NCBI GenBank assembly: GCA_031279395.1
Contig: JAITIO010000008.1
Location: 1 to 23,314, forward strand
Source of the DNA: Puniceicoccales bacterium
GTDB lineage: Bacteria; Verrucomicrobiota; Verrucomicrobiia; Opitutales; JAIRKQ01
Direction of reading: 5' to 3'
DNA: 23,314 nt
Shown here: in pieces, positions 1-7,970 of the stretch
Numbering within the stretch: the stretch's first letter is position 1
Layout: the number at the start of each line of letters is the position of its first letter
Position numbers and translations under genes: made by a program
Notes under the pieces: model-generated
Told to the model about the DNA's origin: nothing
What the model saw: the letters and a program-made list of their open reading frames with translations, nothing else
Databases searched by the model: none

Positions 1-92
1 GAATTGTAAAATATTTGTCAATAATTTTTTAGATTAAATTATTCAATTACAAAATTGACTAATTTGCGCCATGGACCAATTTGGGTGTTCCG

Positions 93-1055
93 ATGAAACG
101 GTTAATTTCACCCTACAGCGACGTTAAAATTTTTTCAGGAACATCAAATCGGGCACTGGCAGAGTCCATTTGCTCTTTTCTGGGTATTAAAATTTCCCGG
201 GTAAAAATTGAAAATTTCCCGGATGGTGAAATTGGCGTACAGATAGAAGAAAGTATCCGGGGTGATGATGTTTTTATCATACAATCGACAAATTTTCCAG
301 CCAATGATAATTACATGGAACTGTTGATCCTAATCGATGCCGCCAAACGTGCCTCCGCCGGAAGGATTACGGCCGTACTTCCATTTTTTGGATATGCTCG
401 GCAGGATCGGAAAGATAAATCGCGAGTTCCCGTAACGGCAAAATTAGTCGCTAATCTCCTGGTGGCAGCGGGGGCCGATAGGATTTTATCCATGGATATG
501 CATTCCCAACAATTGGTCGGTTTTTTTGACATTCCCGTTGACCACCTGTTCGCTTCCACTTTATTCATAAAACATCTGCGCAATGGGAACACCAAAAACT
601 TGACCATTTGTTCCCCCGACTTTGGAAGCGCCAAAATGGCAGTGTCCTATGCCGATGCCCTCGGATGTCCGTTGGCACTAGTCGGCAAACGTAGATTTGG
701 AGGGAATGACGTGGAGTCCTTAAACGTGATTGGAGAAATCAACGGTCGGGATATTTTGTTCGTCGACGACATGGTGGTGACGGCAAAAACATTGGTCGAA
801 GCAGCCAAGTTGCTCAAAAAGAACGGGGCAAAAAGCATCAAGGCTGCAGTGACACACTGCATACTGACTAAGTCTGGCTATGACCTAATTACAAACAGCA
901 TGATCGATCAGTTCCTAACTACCAATTCCACGCAAATTACATATGAAAATGAACGTTTTAACACTTTGAGCATCAATGAAATATTTGGAGAAGCGATCAT
1001 GCGCATCCACAATAACGTCAGTATAACGGACCTATTTGAAATAAAAGAAACCTGA
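93..1055 (+). CDS. prs: Ribose-phosphate pyrophosphokinase (PRPP synthetase)
   Basis: Transfers pyrophosphate from ATP to ribose 5-phosphate to make PRPP, the cytosolic precursor of purines, pyrimidines, histidine, tryptophan and NAD. The reading gives 320 residues, close to the usual 310-320. Visible family motifs are NFPDGE (41-46), the flexible ATP loop YARQDRKDKSR (101-111), DMHSQQ (135-140), SPDFG (174-178), GKRR (198-201) and the PRPP-binding loop FVDDMVVTAKTL (223-234). The loop departs from the family pattern DD-x-x-D-T-A/G-G-T: the third acidic residue is Val229 and the glycine is Lys232. An in-frame TTG at 81 would add four residues; I prefer the ATG at 93 because it leaves a normal N-terminus, although the GGGTG upstream is only a weak ribosome site. 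It ends with TGA. The family call is secure; full activity with the altered loop is not shown. Confidence 0.93.
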   Translation: MKRLISPYSDVKIFSGTSNRALAESICSFLGIKISRVKIENFPDGEIGVQIEESIRGDDVFIIQSTNFPANDNYMELLILIDAAKRASAGRITAVLPFFGYARQDRKDKSRVPVTAKLVANLLVAAGADRILSMDMHSQQLVGFFDIPVDHLFASTLFIKHLRNGNTKNLTICSPDFGSAKMAVSYADALGCPLALVGKRRFGGNDVESLNVIGEINGRDILFVDDMVVTAKTLVEAAKLLKKNGAKSIKAAVTHCILTKSGYDLITNSMIDQFLTTNSTQITYENERFNTLSINEIFGEAIMRIHNNVSITDLFEIKET

Positions 1056-1226
1056 TCTTATGCCCTTAAATTCGCCTGTGCTCAAATACTATTTCGCATC
1101 GCGTAGCAATGGACCTACGTTTTAATTCTCTCCAAACAAACCTCCGATCTTTGTCGAATGGGTTAAATCAGCCGAAATAAAGGTAATGGAGGGCGGTATA
1201 GGCCCTACGCACATTAACCCCTAAAC

Positions 1227-1958
1227 TTACCTATCCCTTAATTTTGCCAACAGTCTCAAGAGTTCTAGATACAACCAAATCAGAGTTACCATCAACCCAA
1301 ATGCTGCATACCAGGACATGTATGCCGGCATTCCATGATCGGAAACTTTCACTATAAAGTCGAAATCTATTGCCAGGTATAAAGCTGCGATAGCGACGAC
1401 AAAAACACTGAATAGAATACCAAAGAGGCCTGAAGAATGCATCAAAGGAACGGCAATACCGAAGAAGGATAGGACCCAACTGATCAGGTAGAACATCGCA
1501 ATGCCGAACATTGCAGATCCCACGATCATTCGGAATTTATCGGAAACTTGTATTATGCCCGACCTATACAAAATAAGCATGCCAAATGCCACACCAAACG
1601 TCAAGGCAACTGCCTGAAAAGCAATCCCGCGATAGGCAAAATCGAATAATCTCGAAATGGAACCGAGAACTAAACCTTCAAATATCGCGTAGAGCGGTGC
1701 AGTTATCCCTGCCCATTCTTTCTTGATACAAGTTACAATGCTGGTTACAAAACCTAGAATAAGGAACAATGTTAGCTTGTTACCTACCGCTGAAGCAGTT
1801 GCTCCCGGACTAACCCATGAAAATAGAGCAGCTCCAAAGACAAGGGCTAGCAAAATCAAACAACGATTGATTGTCTCGCTCAAGGTCGCAACAGATCCCG
1901 ACTCTGCATGCGAGAAACTTCTCGAAGATAAAATTGGATTTGAAGAATCGTAATTCAT
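1227..1958 (-). CDS. Bax inhibitor-1/YccA family membrane protein
   Basis: Inner-membrane protein of the Bax inhibitor-1 superfamily (YccA-like branch). The 243 residues hold about seven hydrophobic helices at roughly 31-50, 60-78, 86-104, 112-131, 143-166, 176-196 and 211-236 after a polar, serine-rich N-terminus. Characteristic stretches are AIFEGLVLGSIS (91-102), the acidic IDFDFI near 197-202, and WYAAFGLMVTLIWLYLELLR near the C-terminus. Relatives act as pH-dependent calcium leak channels or modulate the FtsH protease; which applies here cannot be told. The reading frame stays open upstream to 2018. I chose the ATG at 1958 because the extra 20 residues are not family-like and a weak GGG lies just upstream of this ATG. 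It has the same orientation as the phage-like block but is separated from it by 131 bases and is probably an independent host gene. Confidence 0.88.
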   Translation of the reverse strand: MNYDSSNPILSSRSFSHAESGSVATLSETINRCLILLALVFGAALFSWVSPGATASAVGNKLTLFLILGFVTSIVTCIKKEWAGITAPLYAIFEGLVLGSISRLFDFAYRGIAFQAVALTFGVAFGMLILYRSGIIQVSDKFRMIVGSAMFGIAMFYLISWVLSFFGIAVPLMHSSGLFGILFSVFVVAIAALYLAIDFDFIVKVSDHGMPAYMSWYAAFGLMVTLIWLYLELLRLLAKLRDR

Positions 1959-2089
1959 AATTGCCCTATACTGTAGTGTATAAATTTTGTAAAAGCAAGA
2001 AAAATCGTTTACCTCCATTGATTAATTAGTATCTGTCGAGGTCATGAGGATCTATAAATTTTTGTGCCACGTTTGCTTTTTTATCCCTG

Positions 2090-2635
2090 TTAAATGACAA
2101 TGAATTCCGGAACCATTACAAAGTTTGAAAATGAGGCTGACGTTACCGGTGGGGATTGGTAATTTAAATATACGCCAAAGGTTTTGTTCAAAAATGTGAA
2201 TTCCCTAGCAATGTTACCCATGCCAGGGATTGGCCGTAGACACAGATTTATTAGATTAAAACTATCAGCCTCTTCGAAAATTAATTCTAATCCTGTCTTC
2301 GAATTGTCATCCGCATCAAAATATACCCCATCCAATTTCAATGCCATAACATATGAGGTTTGCGTTTGGGAATCGAAGTCCGTTGTTTCAAAGGTCGCCG
2401 GTGCAATCAGGCGATTTTTCGGAGCAACTGACGATGTGGCAGAAAAATTTCGGCATATTTGCACTTCATTTATAGAATAGGCATAGGAAATCGTCAATGA
2501 AGATAATGTCCAATATACTTTACAGACATCGTGAGGTGTCATTGGATATAGGGTAGCCTGGGAAGTATCACTGCTGTGTGGTAAAGCATGGGGAATACCG
2601 GCGAAACTTACACGGGTTAAAAATTCATTATTCAT
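2090..2635 (-). CDS. Hypothetical phage-cluster protein, 181 aa
   Basis: Not recognised. Last gene of the block, starting 14 bases after the hub-like gene ends, and probably in the same transcript. The 181 residues have no signal peptide, membrane segment or evident coiled coil. The composition, with alternating polar and hydrophobic residues and many Ser/Thr/Asn, fits a beta-rich structural protein. A central stretch around residues 100-112 (LDGVYFDADDNSK) has acidic and Asn residues in a loop-like setting that could bind metal, though this is weak. Its place next to the hub and away from the head genes suggests a tail-tip, receptor-binding or cargo protein. The ATG at 2635 has only a weak purine-rich site upstream (AAGAAA). 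The coding call is fairly sure; function is unknown. Confidence 0.7.
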   Translation of the reverse strand: MNNEFLTRVSFAGIPHALPHSSDTSQATLYPMTPHDVCKVYWTLSSLTISYAYSINEVQICRNFSATSSVAPKNRLIAPATFETTDFDSQTQTSYVMALKLDGVYFDADDNSKTGLELIFEEADSFNLINLCLRPIPGMGNIAREFTFLNKTFGVYLNYQSPPVTSASFSNFVMVPEFIVI

Positions 2636-2649
2636 AGTTTCTTGAAGTT

Positions 2650-4389
2650 TTAGGAAGAATAGGGCTCACTCGCAAGGGAGTATCGCTTTTTTAAGACTCC
2701 GGATTCGCAGACATCTTCTTCTCGCAATTTGACGGTTACCGTTGAAGCTGCGATATCCGCCGTGTCTATTTGAATAGTCCTACTCGCGTTATTTGGGTCT
2801 GCAAATTTTATCATTTTATATTTTCCAGGACCGAAGGATGTGTTGTCTACGCGTGCATAGATTCCCTGTTCGACGGTCCCATTGCTTGATACTTCCGCCG
2901 TTATGCGTTCACTGTAATTTTTACTTTCAAATAGCAGGCGTCCGGAACGGGTCAATTCTGCCAGATCCGCAGCTCCTAGATGTTTAGCCGGTCCAAATTT
3001 TATAAAAACTTTTCCAGAATCCAAATATTCTACGACTTCTTGGATTACGGCATTCATTGTTCCCCAGGCAGGCTGTCCTCCGGTAATATTTAACGTTTTT
3101 CCAAAAAAATCTTGGGATATTTCCTCCGAAACAGTCACCACGGTACCATCATATTGTAGGGGATTAACGGAGTTGTAAATTTGTTTCGCTAGATTTTGGG
3201 GTATCGATTCCGCAGTCGTCAACGACAACAAATTTTTATAGATTCCCGTTGTAGCATCGGTTGTCAATATTCGTACGGCAACCTCGCGGTCGATGACAGC
3301 TTCACTAGCATCTGCATATGAAATCTTGCAACGGACGATGTCGGTTTCTGCGGTTTTATCCATCCAGTTGGCTACTGTTCCGCTAATCAATTCATTCGGT
3401 AGTATACCTGATCGGCTAACATTTCCTATGGAAATATTCGATGCCGAAATATTTGTGAGACCTGGAACGTGTGCTTGCCACCAGGCGACAGAAGATGTTT
3501 CGATGGCAGTGGTTGTTATATTCTGGACGACGTAGTTTGCCTTTGATCCTTCTAAATTTATCGTCAATACGAGAGCTTTTAATTCGGAACCCGTACAAGT
3601 CTCAGGATATTTTTGTTGGACAGACTCCTTCCAAGCCTTCCCATTTACACTGTTCGTTGTCTCAAATTTTAAAACCACGGCTGGAACTTGCAAATCGTAG
3701 CGCGGTTGGATCGAAAATTCTTGTACATGCGACGAAATATTAAGCGTGATCGATGGCATTTGGGAGCGTCTCAAAAATGATATGGTGGGAACGCTTAGAC
3801 CATAATCCATGTAACAAATCGTATCGGGTACCCATCGCAAAAGTCGACGGATTATGTCGGCACATGATAGATCTTTGCATTCATCCAATGGAATATGGAC
3901 CGGGATGTCGACATTTCCCATTGCCAGATTCACACCGCAGGAAATGGCATAGTTAATCACATCCGTAATTTGTTGCCCTATGCTTAGCTGTTCACCAGAT
4001 ATGTCCAGCCCAAGAATCACCCTACTTTTGTAAACATTATATAGTGTCGGTGAGTTCTCCGTTGGATCGATTGGTTCCTTCCATGCTTGCTGGTATATGA
4101 GATTTTCCAGGTACCACCAGCCTCCGGACAATTCATATTGGTACGCTTCATTATTCGATGAACAATGGAGTGGTGTCTGAGTGACAATGCCGTCGAACCA
4201 CTTACTGCCATCGTTAAAAATTTTTACCGACACATTTGCTGCAAACGTCGGCAAAGATGACAAGGCATTTCCTTGCACATGCAGCATTACTTTGTCGGTC
4301 AATAAATTTTTTCTGACCCGCCTGATGCTGTTCACTCCAAATGATGCGATGGGTTTTGTAGCACCGTCATATTCCAACGTCCAAGCCAT
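2650..4389 (-). CDS. Phage tail-hub-like protein, 579 aa
   Basis: Large tail structural protein. It opens with a beta-rich domain (about 1-75) ending FDGIVTQTP, then a segment with ELSGGWWYLENLIYQQAW (86-103). Further on, a conserved-looking KDLSCADIIRRLLRWVPD lies near 173-190 and YDLQVPAVVLKFETTN near 231-246. This layout, an N-terminal barrel followed by a domain bearing hydrophobic aromatic loops, resembles phage tail-hub and baseplate proteins of the gpD/gp27 type. From memory, proteins with the same WWYLEN and DLSCA segments occur in Verrucomicrobiota genomes, usually as hypothetical proteins. The C-terminal 150 residues look variable and may carry a fibre or receptor contact. A good GGAG site lies 7 bases before the ATG, and the stop of the upstream 52-residue gene is 8 bases away. 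Hub role is inferred; tail structural role is more certain. Confidence 0.7.
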   Translation of the reverse strand: MAWTLEYDGATKPIASFGVNSIRRVRKNLLTDKVMLHVQGNALSSLPTFAANVSVKIFNDGSKWFDGIVTQTPLHCSSNNEAYQYELSGGWWYLENLIYQQAWKEPIDPTENSPTLYNVYKSRVILGLDISGEQLSIGQQITDVINYAISCGVNLAMGNVDIPVHIPLDECKDLSCADIIRRLLRWVPDTICYMDYGLSVPTISFLRRSQMPSITLNISSHVQEFSIQPRYDLQVPAVVLKFETTNSVNGKAWKESVQQKYPETCTGSELKALVLTINLEGSKANYVVQNITTTAIETSSVAWWQAHVPGLTNISASNISIGNVSRSGILPNELISGTVANWMDKTAETDIVRCKISYADASEAVIDREVAVRILTTDATTGIYKNLLSLTTAESIPQNLAKQIYNSVNPLQYDGTVVTVSEEISQDFFGKTLNITGGQPAWGTMNAVIQEVVEYLDSGKVFIKFGPAKHLGAADLAELTRSGRLLFESKNYSERITAEVSSNGTVEQGIYARVDNTSFGPGKYKMIKFADPNNASRTIQIDTADIAASTVTVKLREEDVCESGVLKKRYSLASEPYSS

Positions 4390-4397
4390 GATTTCTC

Positions 4398-4556
4398 CTA
4401 TCGTAAATTATTGATTCTGGAAACGAGGTCATCGATGCTAGCATCAATTTCATCAAATTTTTGGTCGATGTAGGCCCTGAGATGTTCCAGTCGAATTTCA
4501 AAAATATTCAATTTGTCTCGTATAGGTTTAAAATCTGCCTTGCTAAAATCTTCCAT
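4398..4556 (-). CDS. Small coiled-coil phage protein, 52 aa
   Basis: Short gene. It reads ATG at 4556 through 52 codons to TAG at 4398-4400, starting MEDFSKADFKPI and ending SRINNLR. Residues 9-50 show a heptad-like spacing of Ile, Leu, Phe and Val (for example LNIFEIRLEHL and IDASIDDLVSRI), which predicts a helical coiled coil. AAGGA lies 7 bases before the ATG, a better ribosome site than most genes here have, and the next gene's ATG is only 8 bases past the stop. Function is unknown; small helical proteins near fibre or hub genes often act as assembly chaperones or spacers. The good start signal and tight spacing support coding in spite of its size. Confidence 0.6.
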   Translation of the reverse strand: MEDFSKADFKPIRDKLNIFEIRLEHLRAYIDQKFDEIDASIDDLVSRINNLR

Positions 4557-4589
4557 GATAATATCCTTAAGGGTTTCTTTTTCTCAGAA

Positions 4590-4616
4590 ATGGCTCCGGG
4601 ACCATCCCGGAGCCAT
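4590..4616 (-). terminator. Perfect 12-bp stem-loop between the fibre module and the hub genes
   Basis: ATGGCTCCGGGA, a three-base loop and TCCCGGAGCCAT form a perfect, GC-rich inverted repeat in otherwise AT-rich DNA. It sits 111 bases past the stop of the 137-residue gene and 33 bases before the 52-residue gene. No T-tract follows on the - strand, so it may be an attenuator, an RNA-processing or stabilising hairpin, or a weak terminator rather than a complete intrinsic terminator. Confidence 0.45.
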
Positions 4617-4727
4617 GTGTTCCCACATATTAGATGAAATCTATATTTGGTAATCTTTGAAAAGTGATATCGTTTTTGTTAGTCATATTTGGTGTAGTAA
4701 ATTTAACGTGACACCATCATAGGTGCC

Positions 4728-5141
4728 TCACTCAACAAATGGATTGTTGGCAATAATTTGTTCACGAATCGATTTGCGTTCCAAGTATAGGGTTGAAATT
4801 TCTTCCCTAATGGCTTGCAATTCATTTTCCGTCGAATAATCCTCCAATGCAATCATGTCCTGTAACACGGAAATGTTGTTGGTTATAGGGTCCGACATTT
4901 CTTCGTATAGTTCTCTGCGTCTATTTCTGGTAATTTCATTTGCCATGTCCGAGGGCATAGATGGTGCCTCGGATTGTTTGTAGTATATGCCATCATGGAC
5001 GGTATTGTAATATGGAACGATAGGTTCTTCCGTTTCTTCGACAGAATTAAGCGTTATACCCTTGATCGATGCATTGATTGCCAAATCTTCCTGTGATTCG
5101 TTGAAAGCAACGATATTACCATTTTTTTTACCGATAAACAT
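4728..5141 (-). CDS. Fibre-associated phage protein with C-terminal coiled coil, 137 aa
   Basis: Not assigned to a named family. Its ATG overlaps the fibre stop by one base (TAATG), so translation is probably coupled to the fibre. The N-terminus starts MFIGKKNGNIVAFNES and is probably beta-structured. Residues 80-137 are charged and helical, with patterns such as ISTLYLERKSIREQI that suggest a coiled coil. Size, position directly after a fibre and the helical C-terminus are those of tail-fibre assembly chaperones, which are usually encoded just downstream of their fibre, but no chaperone signature is visible. It could instead be a minor tail protein. It has no signal peptide or membrane segment. 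Confidence 0.68.
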   Translation of the reverse strand: MFIGKKNGNIVAFNESQEDLAINASIKGITLNSVEETEEPIVPYYNTVHDGIYYKQSEAPSMPSDMANEITRNRRRELYEEMSDPITNNISVLQDMIALEDYSTENELQAIREEISTLYLERKSIREQIIANNPFVE

Positions 5142-6622
5142 TAGAGTGCTCCTTTCGCATAGATGAATCGAAAAACATTAACGGTTAGGTTGGAGTTCCA
5201 CATTTGGAAATTATATCCAGTAGCCACCGGGAAAAGGAGGTATAGTGATCTGCCGGTGGAATAGGTAGTTTGTCCATCGCCATATATTCCCACACCTGTT
5301 GTTGCATTGATCGTTACTTCTCCGATAATATATGCATTGGTGTTGGTAGTGGTGCATTTAACGTATATCCACCCATCCGCTGGGGCAGTGTACATATCCC
5401 CCGAAGCACCGTAGGTGATGCTGGTGTACTGCGAACTTGGTATCCAACCATCGGGATCGCCACTTTCACCGCTACTATCACCAACCACACTTGCTACACC
5501 CGTTGATGGATTGACGGTAATTGTTGTTTCATCCGGCCTAATCCCGCCAAGTATATTCGTCGACGCAGTGGGCAAGGTATAGGTTTGGTCGGTGGCGGAA
5601 AGAACCCCATCTGCGATGGTGAGGTTGGTTCCGACCTTGACTCCACCCAGGGTGCTCGTCGATGCGGTGGGGAGGGTATATGATGAGCTTTCATTTGCCC
5701 ACCCAAGTCCATTGATCGTAGACTTTAAAACTTGGCCATCGGAACCCTTCCCCAACCTTACCGCAGCACCAGCTTCGCCGCCAACGATAAGATCTCCTTC
5801 GGTTGTCATCGGATTGACCATCCCCTCTTCGCTTGCAACTGCCGAAGATGAGATTGTTACTTCGGAATCATTCGTCGATATGGTAACGTTACCGCCAGCT
5901 TTTAACGTTTTAAATTTCAGGTCTGTGTCGATTTTCTCCTTAAAAATAGCAGTGCCAGTTCCCAAATTACTTGCCGAAGTAGCTTCTCCTTGTATAGCAG
6001 CTGTGTGCTGATCTACGTAAGTTTTGACGGCCCCCTGGGAAGGAACCATAGAATCGGAAGTCCCAAGGTTGGTGTTTGGATCAATGGCAGTTAGCGGTAC
6101 AAATCGACTGTCGCATTCGTTGGATGTGTAATAAATTTTGACCGGATCGGGCGGTGTGGAAAGGTTGCCCCCTCCCACTTCAAGGATACGAACTATTCCG
6201 GCACACAGTGTTATAATTTTTGGAGTTATGTCGATGGTTGTTGCCCAAATCGACAGCCAGTGGTCCCCTACAACAACATTGCTTTCATCCGAAGAAAACA
6301 GAATTACTGCGTGTTGTTTTGTCCCATTCTCCCATGTTGCCGATGTCAAAGTGTCATCGAAGGATGTACAAATTTTCTGCATGAGAGCAGGTGTACTCGC
6401 CGATGGGACCTTTCCGTCACCTGTTAATTTACGAACCGCAAGGGAAATACTCGCATAATTCGACACGCTCCAAACATTTTCACCGTTGAAGACACCAATT
6501 TCAAACCTGATATCGTTTCCTCGCCAAAATTGCGGAATCTCGCCCCGGAGAACGTCGATGGGATTGTTAAAACTCAACGTGTCAGCCTTGATTCTGACGA
6601 TTATTTCATTTAAATTATCCAT
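5141..6622 (-). CDS. Chimeric phage tail fibre protein
   Basis: Predicted trimeric tail fibre of 493 residues. Residues 1-160 form an N-terminal domain that probably attaches to the particle. Next comes MVPSQGAVKTYVDQ (192-205), a common fibre motif at trimer-forming shafts. Residues 270-312, starting NPMTTEGDLIVGG and including GSDGQVLKS, match a repeat unit widespread in phage and bacterial fibres. Two copies of YTLPTAST followed by LGG then I/V occur at 315-329 and 348-361. The C-terminal domain (about 390-493) begins at DGWIPSSQYT, is Thr-, Tyr- and Asn-rich, and is likely the receptor-binding tip. The upstream stop lies 4 bases before the ATG and the downstream gene overlaps by one base. 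The repeats are typical of modular fibre evolution. Host range determination is inferred. Confidence 0.8.
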   Translation of the reverse strand: MDNLNEIIVRIKADTLSFNNPIDVLRGEIPQFWRGNDIRFEIGVFNGENVWSVSNYASISLAVRKLTGDGKVPSASTPALMQKICTSFDDTLTSATWENGTKQHAVILFSSDESNVVVGDHWLSIWATTIDITPKIITLCAGIVRILEVGGGNLSTPPDPVKIYYTSNECDSRFVPLTAIDPNTNLGTSDSMVPSQGAVKTYVDQHTAAIQGEATSASNLGTGTAIFKEKIDTDLKFKTLKAGGNVTISTNDSEVTISSSAVASEEGMVNPMTTEGDLIVGGEAGAAVRLGKGSDGQVLKSTINGLGWANESSSYTLPTASTSTLGGVKVGTNLTIADGVLSATDQTYTLPTASTNILGGIRPDETTITVNPSTGVASVVGDSSGESGDPDGWIPSSQYTSITYGASGDMYTAPADGWIYVKCTTTNTNAYIIGEVTINATTGVGIYGDGQTTYSTGRSLYLLFPVATGYNFQMWNSNLTVNVFRFIYAKGAL

Positions 6623-6625
6623 AGT

Positions 6626-7018
6626 TTAATCTTTTGTAAAAATTCCACCTATAATTTTGTAAGCATGGGATGAAGTCACCCCATCGCTTACCGATTGCAC
6701 CTCACTGATAACAGCATCGTTCAGTGAATAGGTGTCCTTGGATGGTTCTTCGGTAATCACCAAAGTTGACGGTAAATTTACCAGCGATGCGGCATGTTGA
6801 ATAGCATAGGCCTGTGCTTCTTCCACCGAAGGATGTCCTCTGGACACCTTAAATTCCAATGTTGTCTGTTGATTGCCCCGGTCAAATCCCCTTACGGAGG
6901 TAGCTCTTATGGCAGATGCGATCTGTACCTGCCGAAAATTGTTAATTTTTAGATCGTAGGGTTGTTCATTGGCAACGTTTCCACCGGCTAAAATAATGGT
7001 TCCTATTGTAATTTTCAT
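6626..7018 (-). CDS. Small phage tail protein, 130 aa
   Basis: Probable tail tube or connector protein. It opens with a beta-hairpin-like MKITIGTIILAGGN and contains SVRGFDRGNQQTTLEFKVSR (about 41-60), then a helical EEAQAYAIQHAASL segment and a beta-rich end finishing in GGIFTKD. I recall similar small proteins, with an R-x-N-x-x-T-T-L-x-F motif, beside the WWYLEN hub-like protein in Verrucomicrobiota genomes. Its place between a gp37-like protein and the fibre matches the position of the tail tube in compact phages. It starts 3 bases past the stop of the preceding gene. No membrane segment or signal peptide. The structural role is inferred from context. Confidence 0.65.
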   Translation of the reverse strand: MKITIGTIILAGGNVANEQPYDLKINNFRQVQIASAIRATSVRGFDRGNQQTTLEFKVSRGHPSVEEAQAYAIQHAASLVNLPSTLVITEEPSKDTYSLNDAVISEVQSVSDGVTSSHAYKIIGGIFTKD

Positions 7019-7021
7019 CGT

Positions 7022-7480
7022 CTACGTAAATTTTAAGTGGCATGGAATGCCAAAACACATGGAAAAATAGTTAATGTTGTCCTCCCGTGTGGCTTTGAAA
7101 TTTTGTGGTCCCGAGGATAATTCCAGCTGATAGTTTTCGTCCAAAATATTAGGGTGCCACATGTGCAGGTGCTGCATGACTATTTCGGCTAACGATAGCA
7201 AACTTTTGCCCAACTTATTCATTGCGGTATTTTCTATGATTTTTACCTCGATGGTTACGCCATGGAAAACAGGACCTCCGATATGGGCATGAACATGGCT
7301 TGGAATTGGAGGCATGAGCATGATCGCTACACCGATGCCCGATTTAACATTTGCTTCGATGGTGGAGCTTAGGTCGCTCTGTTTGTATGTCAAAATTGGA
7401 ACATTTCGCAATTCGTTCAAACTAAGCAGCCGCTTTTCGATCGCATCCTGTAGCTTTTCCAAAATTCCTTCAGTCTTCAT
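7022..7480 (-). CDS. Mu gp37-like head-tail connector or tail terminator, 152 aa
   Basis: Probable head-completion or tail-terminator protein. It has an N-terminal helix (GILEKLQDAIEKRLLSL), then alternating strands and a central hydrophobic section (VAIMLMPPIP), an arrangement like the gp37/DUF1834-type tail terminators that follow gp36 in Mu-like phages. Strong sequence motifs are not visible, so the name rests mainly on length and order: it is directly downstream of the gp36-like gene with 2 bases between them, and upstream of the small tail protein. It is cytosolic, with no signal peptide. An alternative is a neck protein of another family. Confidence 0.55.
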   Translation of the reverse strand: MKTEGILEKLQDAIEKRLLSLNELRNVPILTYKQSDLSSTIEANVKSGIGVAIMLMPPIPSHVHAHIGGPVFHGVTIEVKIIENTAMNKLGKSLLSLAEIVMQHLHMWHPNILDENYQLELSSGPQNFKATREDNINYFSMCFGIPCHLKFT

Positions 7481-7482
7481 AG

Positions 7483-7956
7483 TTAAAAACCTCCCAAAGA
7501 TTTTCCAGATGCATGGCGTAGCCTATGGTGCACAACCTGGCATCCAACATTTGAACTAAAATCACCGGTTACCAGGACATCGTCTGGAATAGATACGGGA
7601 ACTTCTCCCTGGGCAATGCGCTTTAGATAATCCTTTGCATCGGTTGCCAAACGGATTTGGTCGGCCGTCAATTTCAAACCAGGCAAGCGGGTCTGTGCAC
7701 TTTCCAAAATTAGGTAACATGCAAAACTTTTTAAATCATGGGGAATTTTTGTCCTATCCGCACTTAGTAAATTATGTCTATTGCCACTGATTTCAGCACG
7801 AATGCGAGCCGTGATGTCTCCAATGATTTCGTCAATTGGGTTTGTTTGATCATTCGCCATTTCCAGAGTTTTCAAAGCGTTTAGCTGCGTTGAACACAAG
7901 TAGTCATAGAGGTCGGAAGTTTGTATAGTTATCCACGTTGCCATAAAATTTTTCAT
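7483..7956 (-). CDS. Mu gp36-like (DUF1320-type) head completion protein, 157 aa
   Basis: Helical adaptor expected at the portal vertex. It shows the DUF1320 layout: an opening WITIQTSDLYDYLC, a helix with DEIIGDITARIRAEISGN that defines the family, then PHDLKSFACYLILE and a late helix YLKRIAQGEVPVSIPDD corresponding to the family's L-x-x-I-A-x-G segment. In Mu-like phages this gene follows the capsid, as here. The start is uncertain: the ATG at 7956 and another at 7944 are both without a clear ribosome site, possibly because a 15-bp hairpin precedes the gene. The C-terminus (about 130-157) is an extra basic tail with HHRLRH. Confidence 0.7.
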   Translation of the reverse strand: MKNFMATWITIQTSDLYDYLCSTQLNALKTLEMANDQTNPIDEIIGDITARIRAEISGNRHNLLSADRTKIPHDLKSFACYLILESAQTRLPGLKLTADQIRLATDAKDYLKRIAQGEVPVSIPDDVLVTGDFSSNVGCQVVHHRLRHASGKSLGGF

Positions 7957-7970
7957 TGAGGGATTAGGGG

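Noticed and set aside
1056..1226. Spacer between prs and the Bax inhibitor gene as a place for an RNA gene
   Set aside because: No tRNA-like folding, terminator or conserved RNA motif was recognised.
4630..4686. 18-codon frame starting at the ATG at 4686 on the - strand
   Set aside because: Very short and lacks a ribosome site; it probably occurs by chance in the spacer before the 12-bp hairpin.
5592..6011. 139-codon open frame on the + strand opposite the fibre gene
   Set aside because: It lies wholly inside a strongly supported fibre gene, has no recognisable motif and no ribosome site, and arises from the low stop density opposite Ser/Thr/Gly-rich coding sequence.
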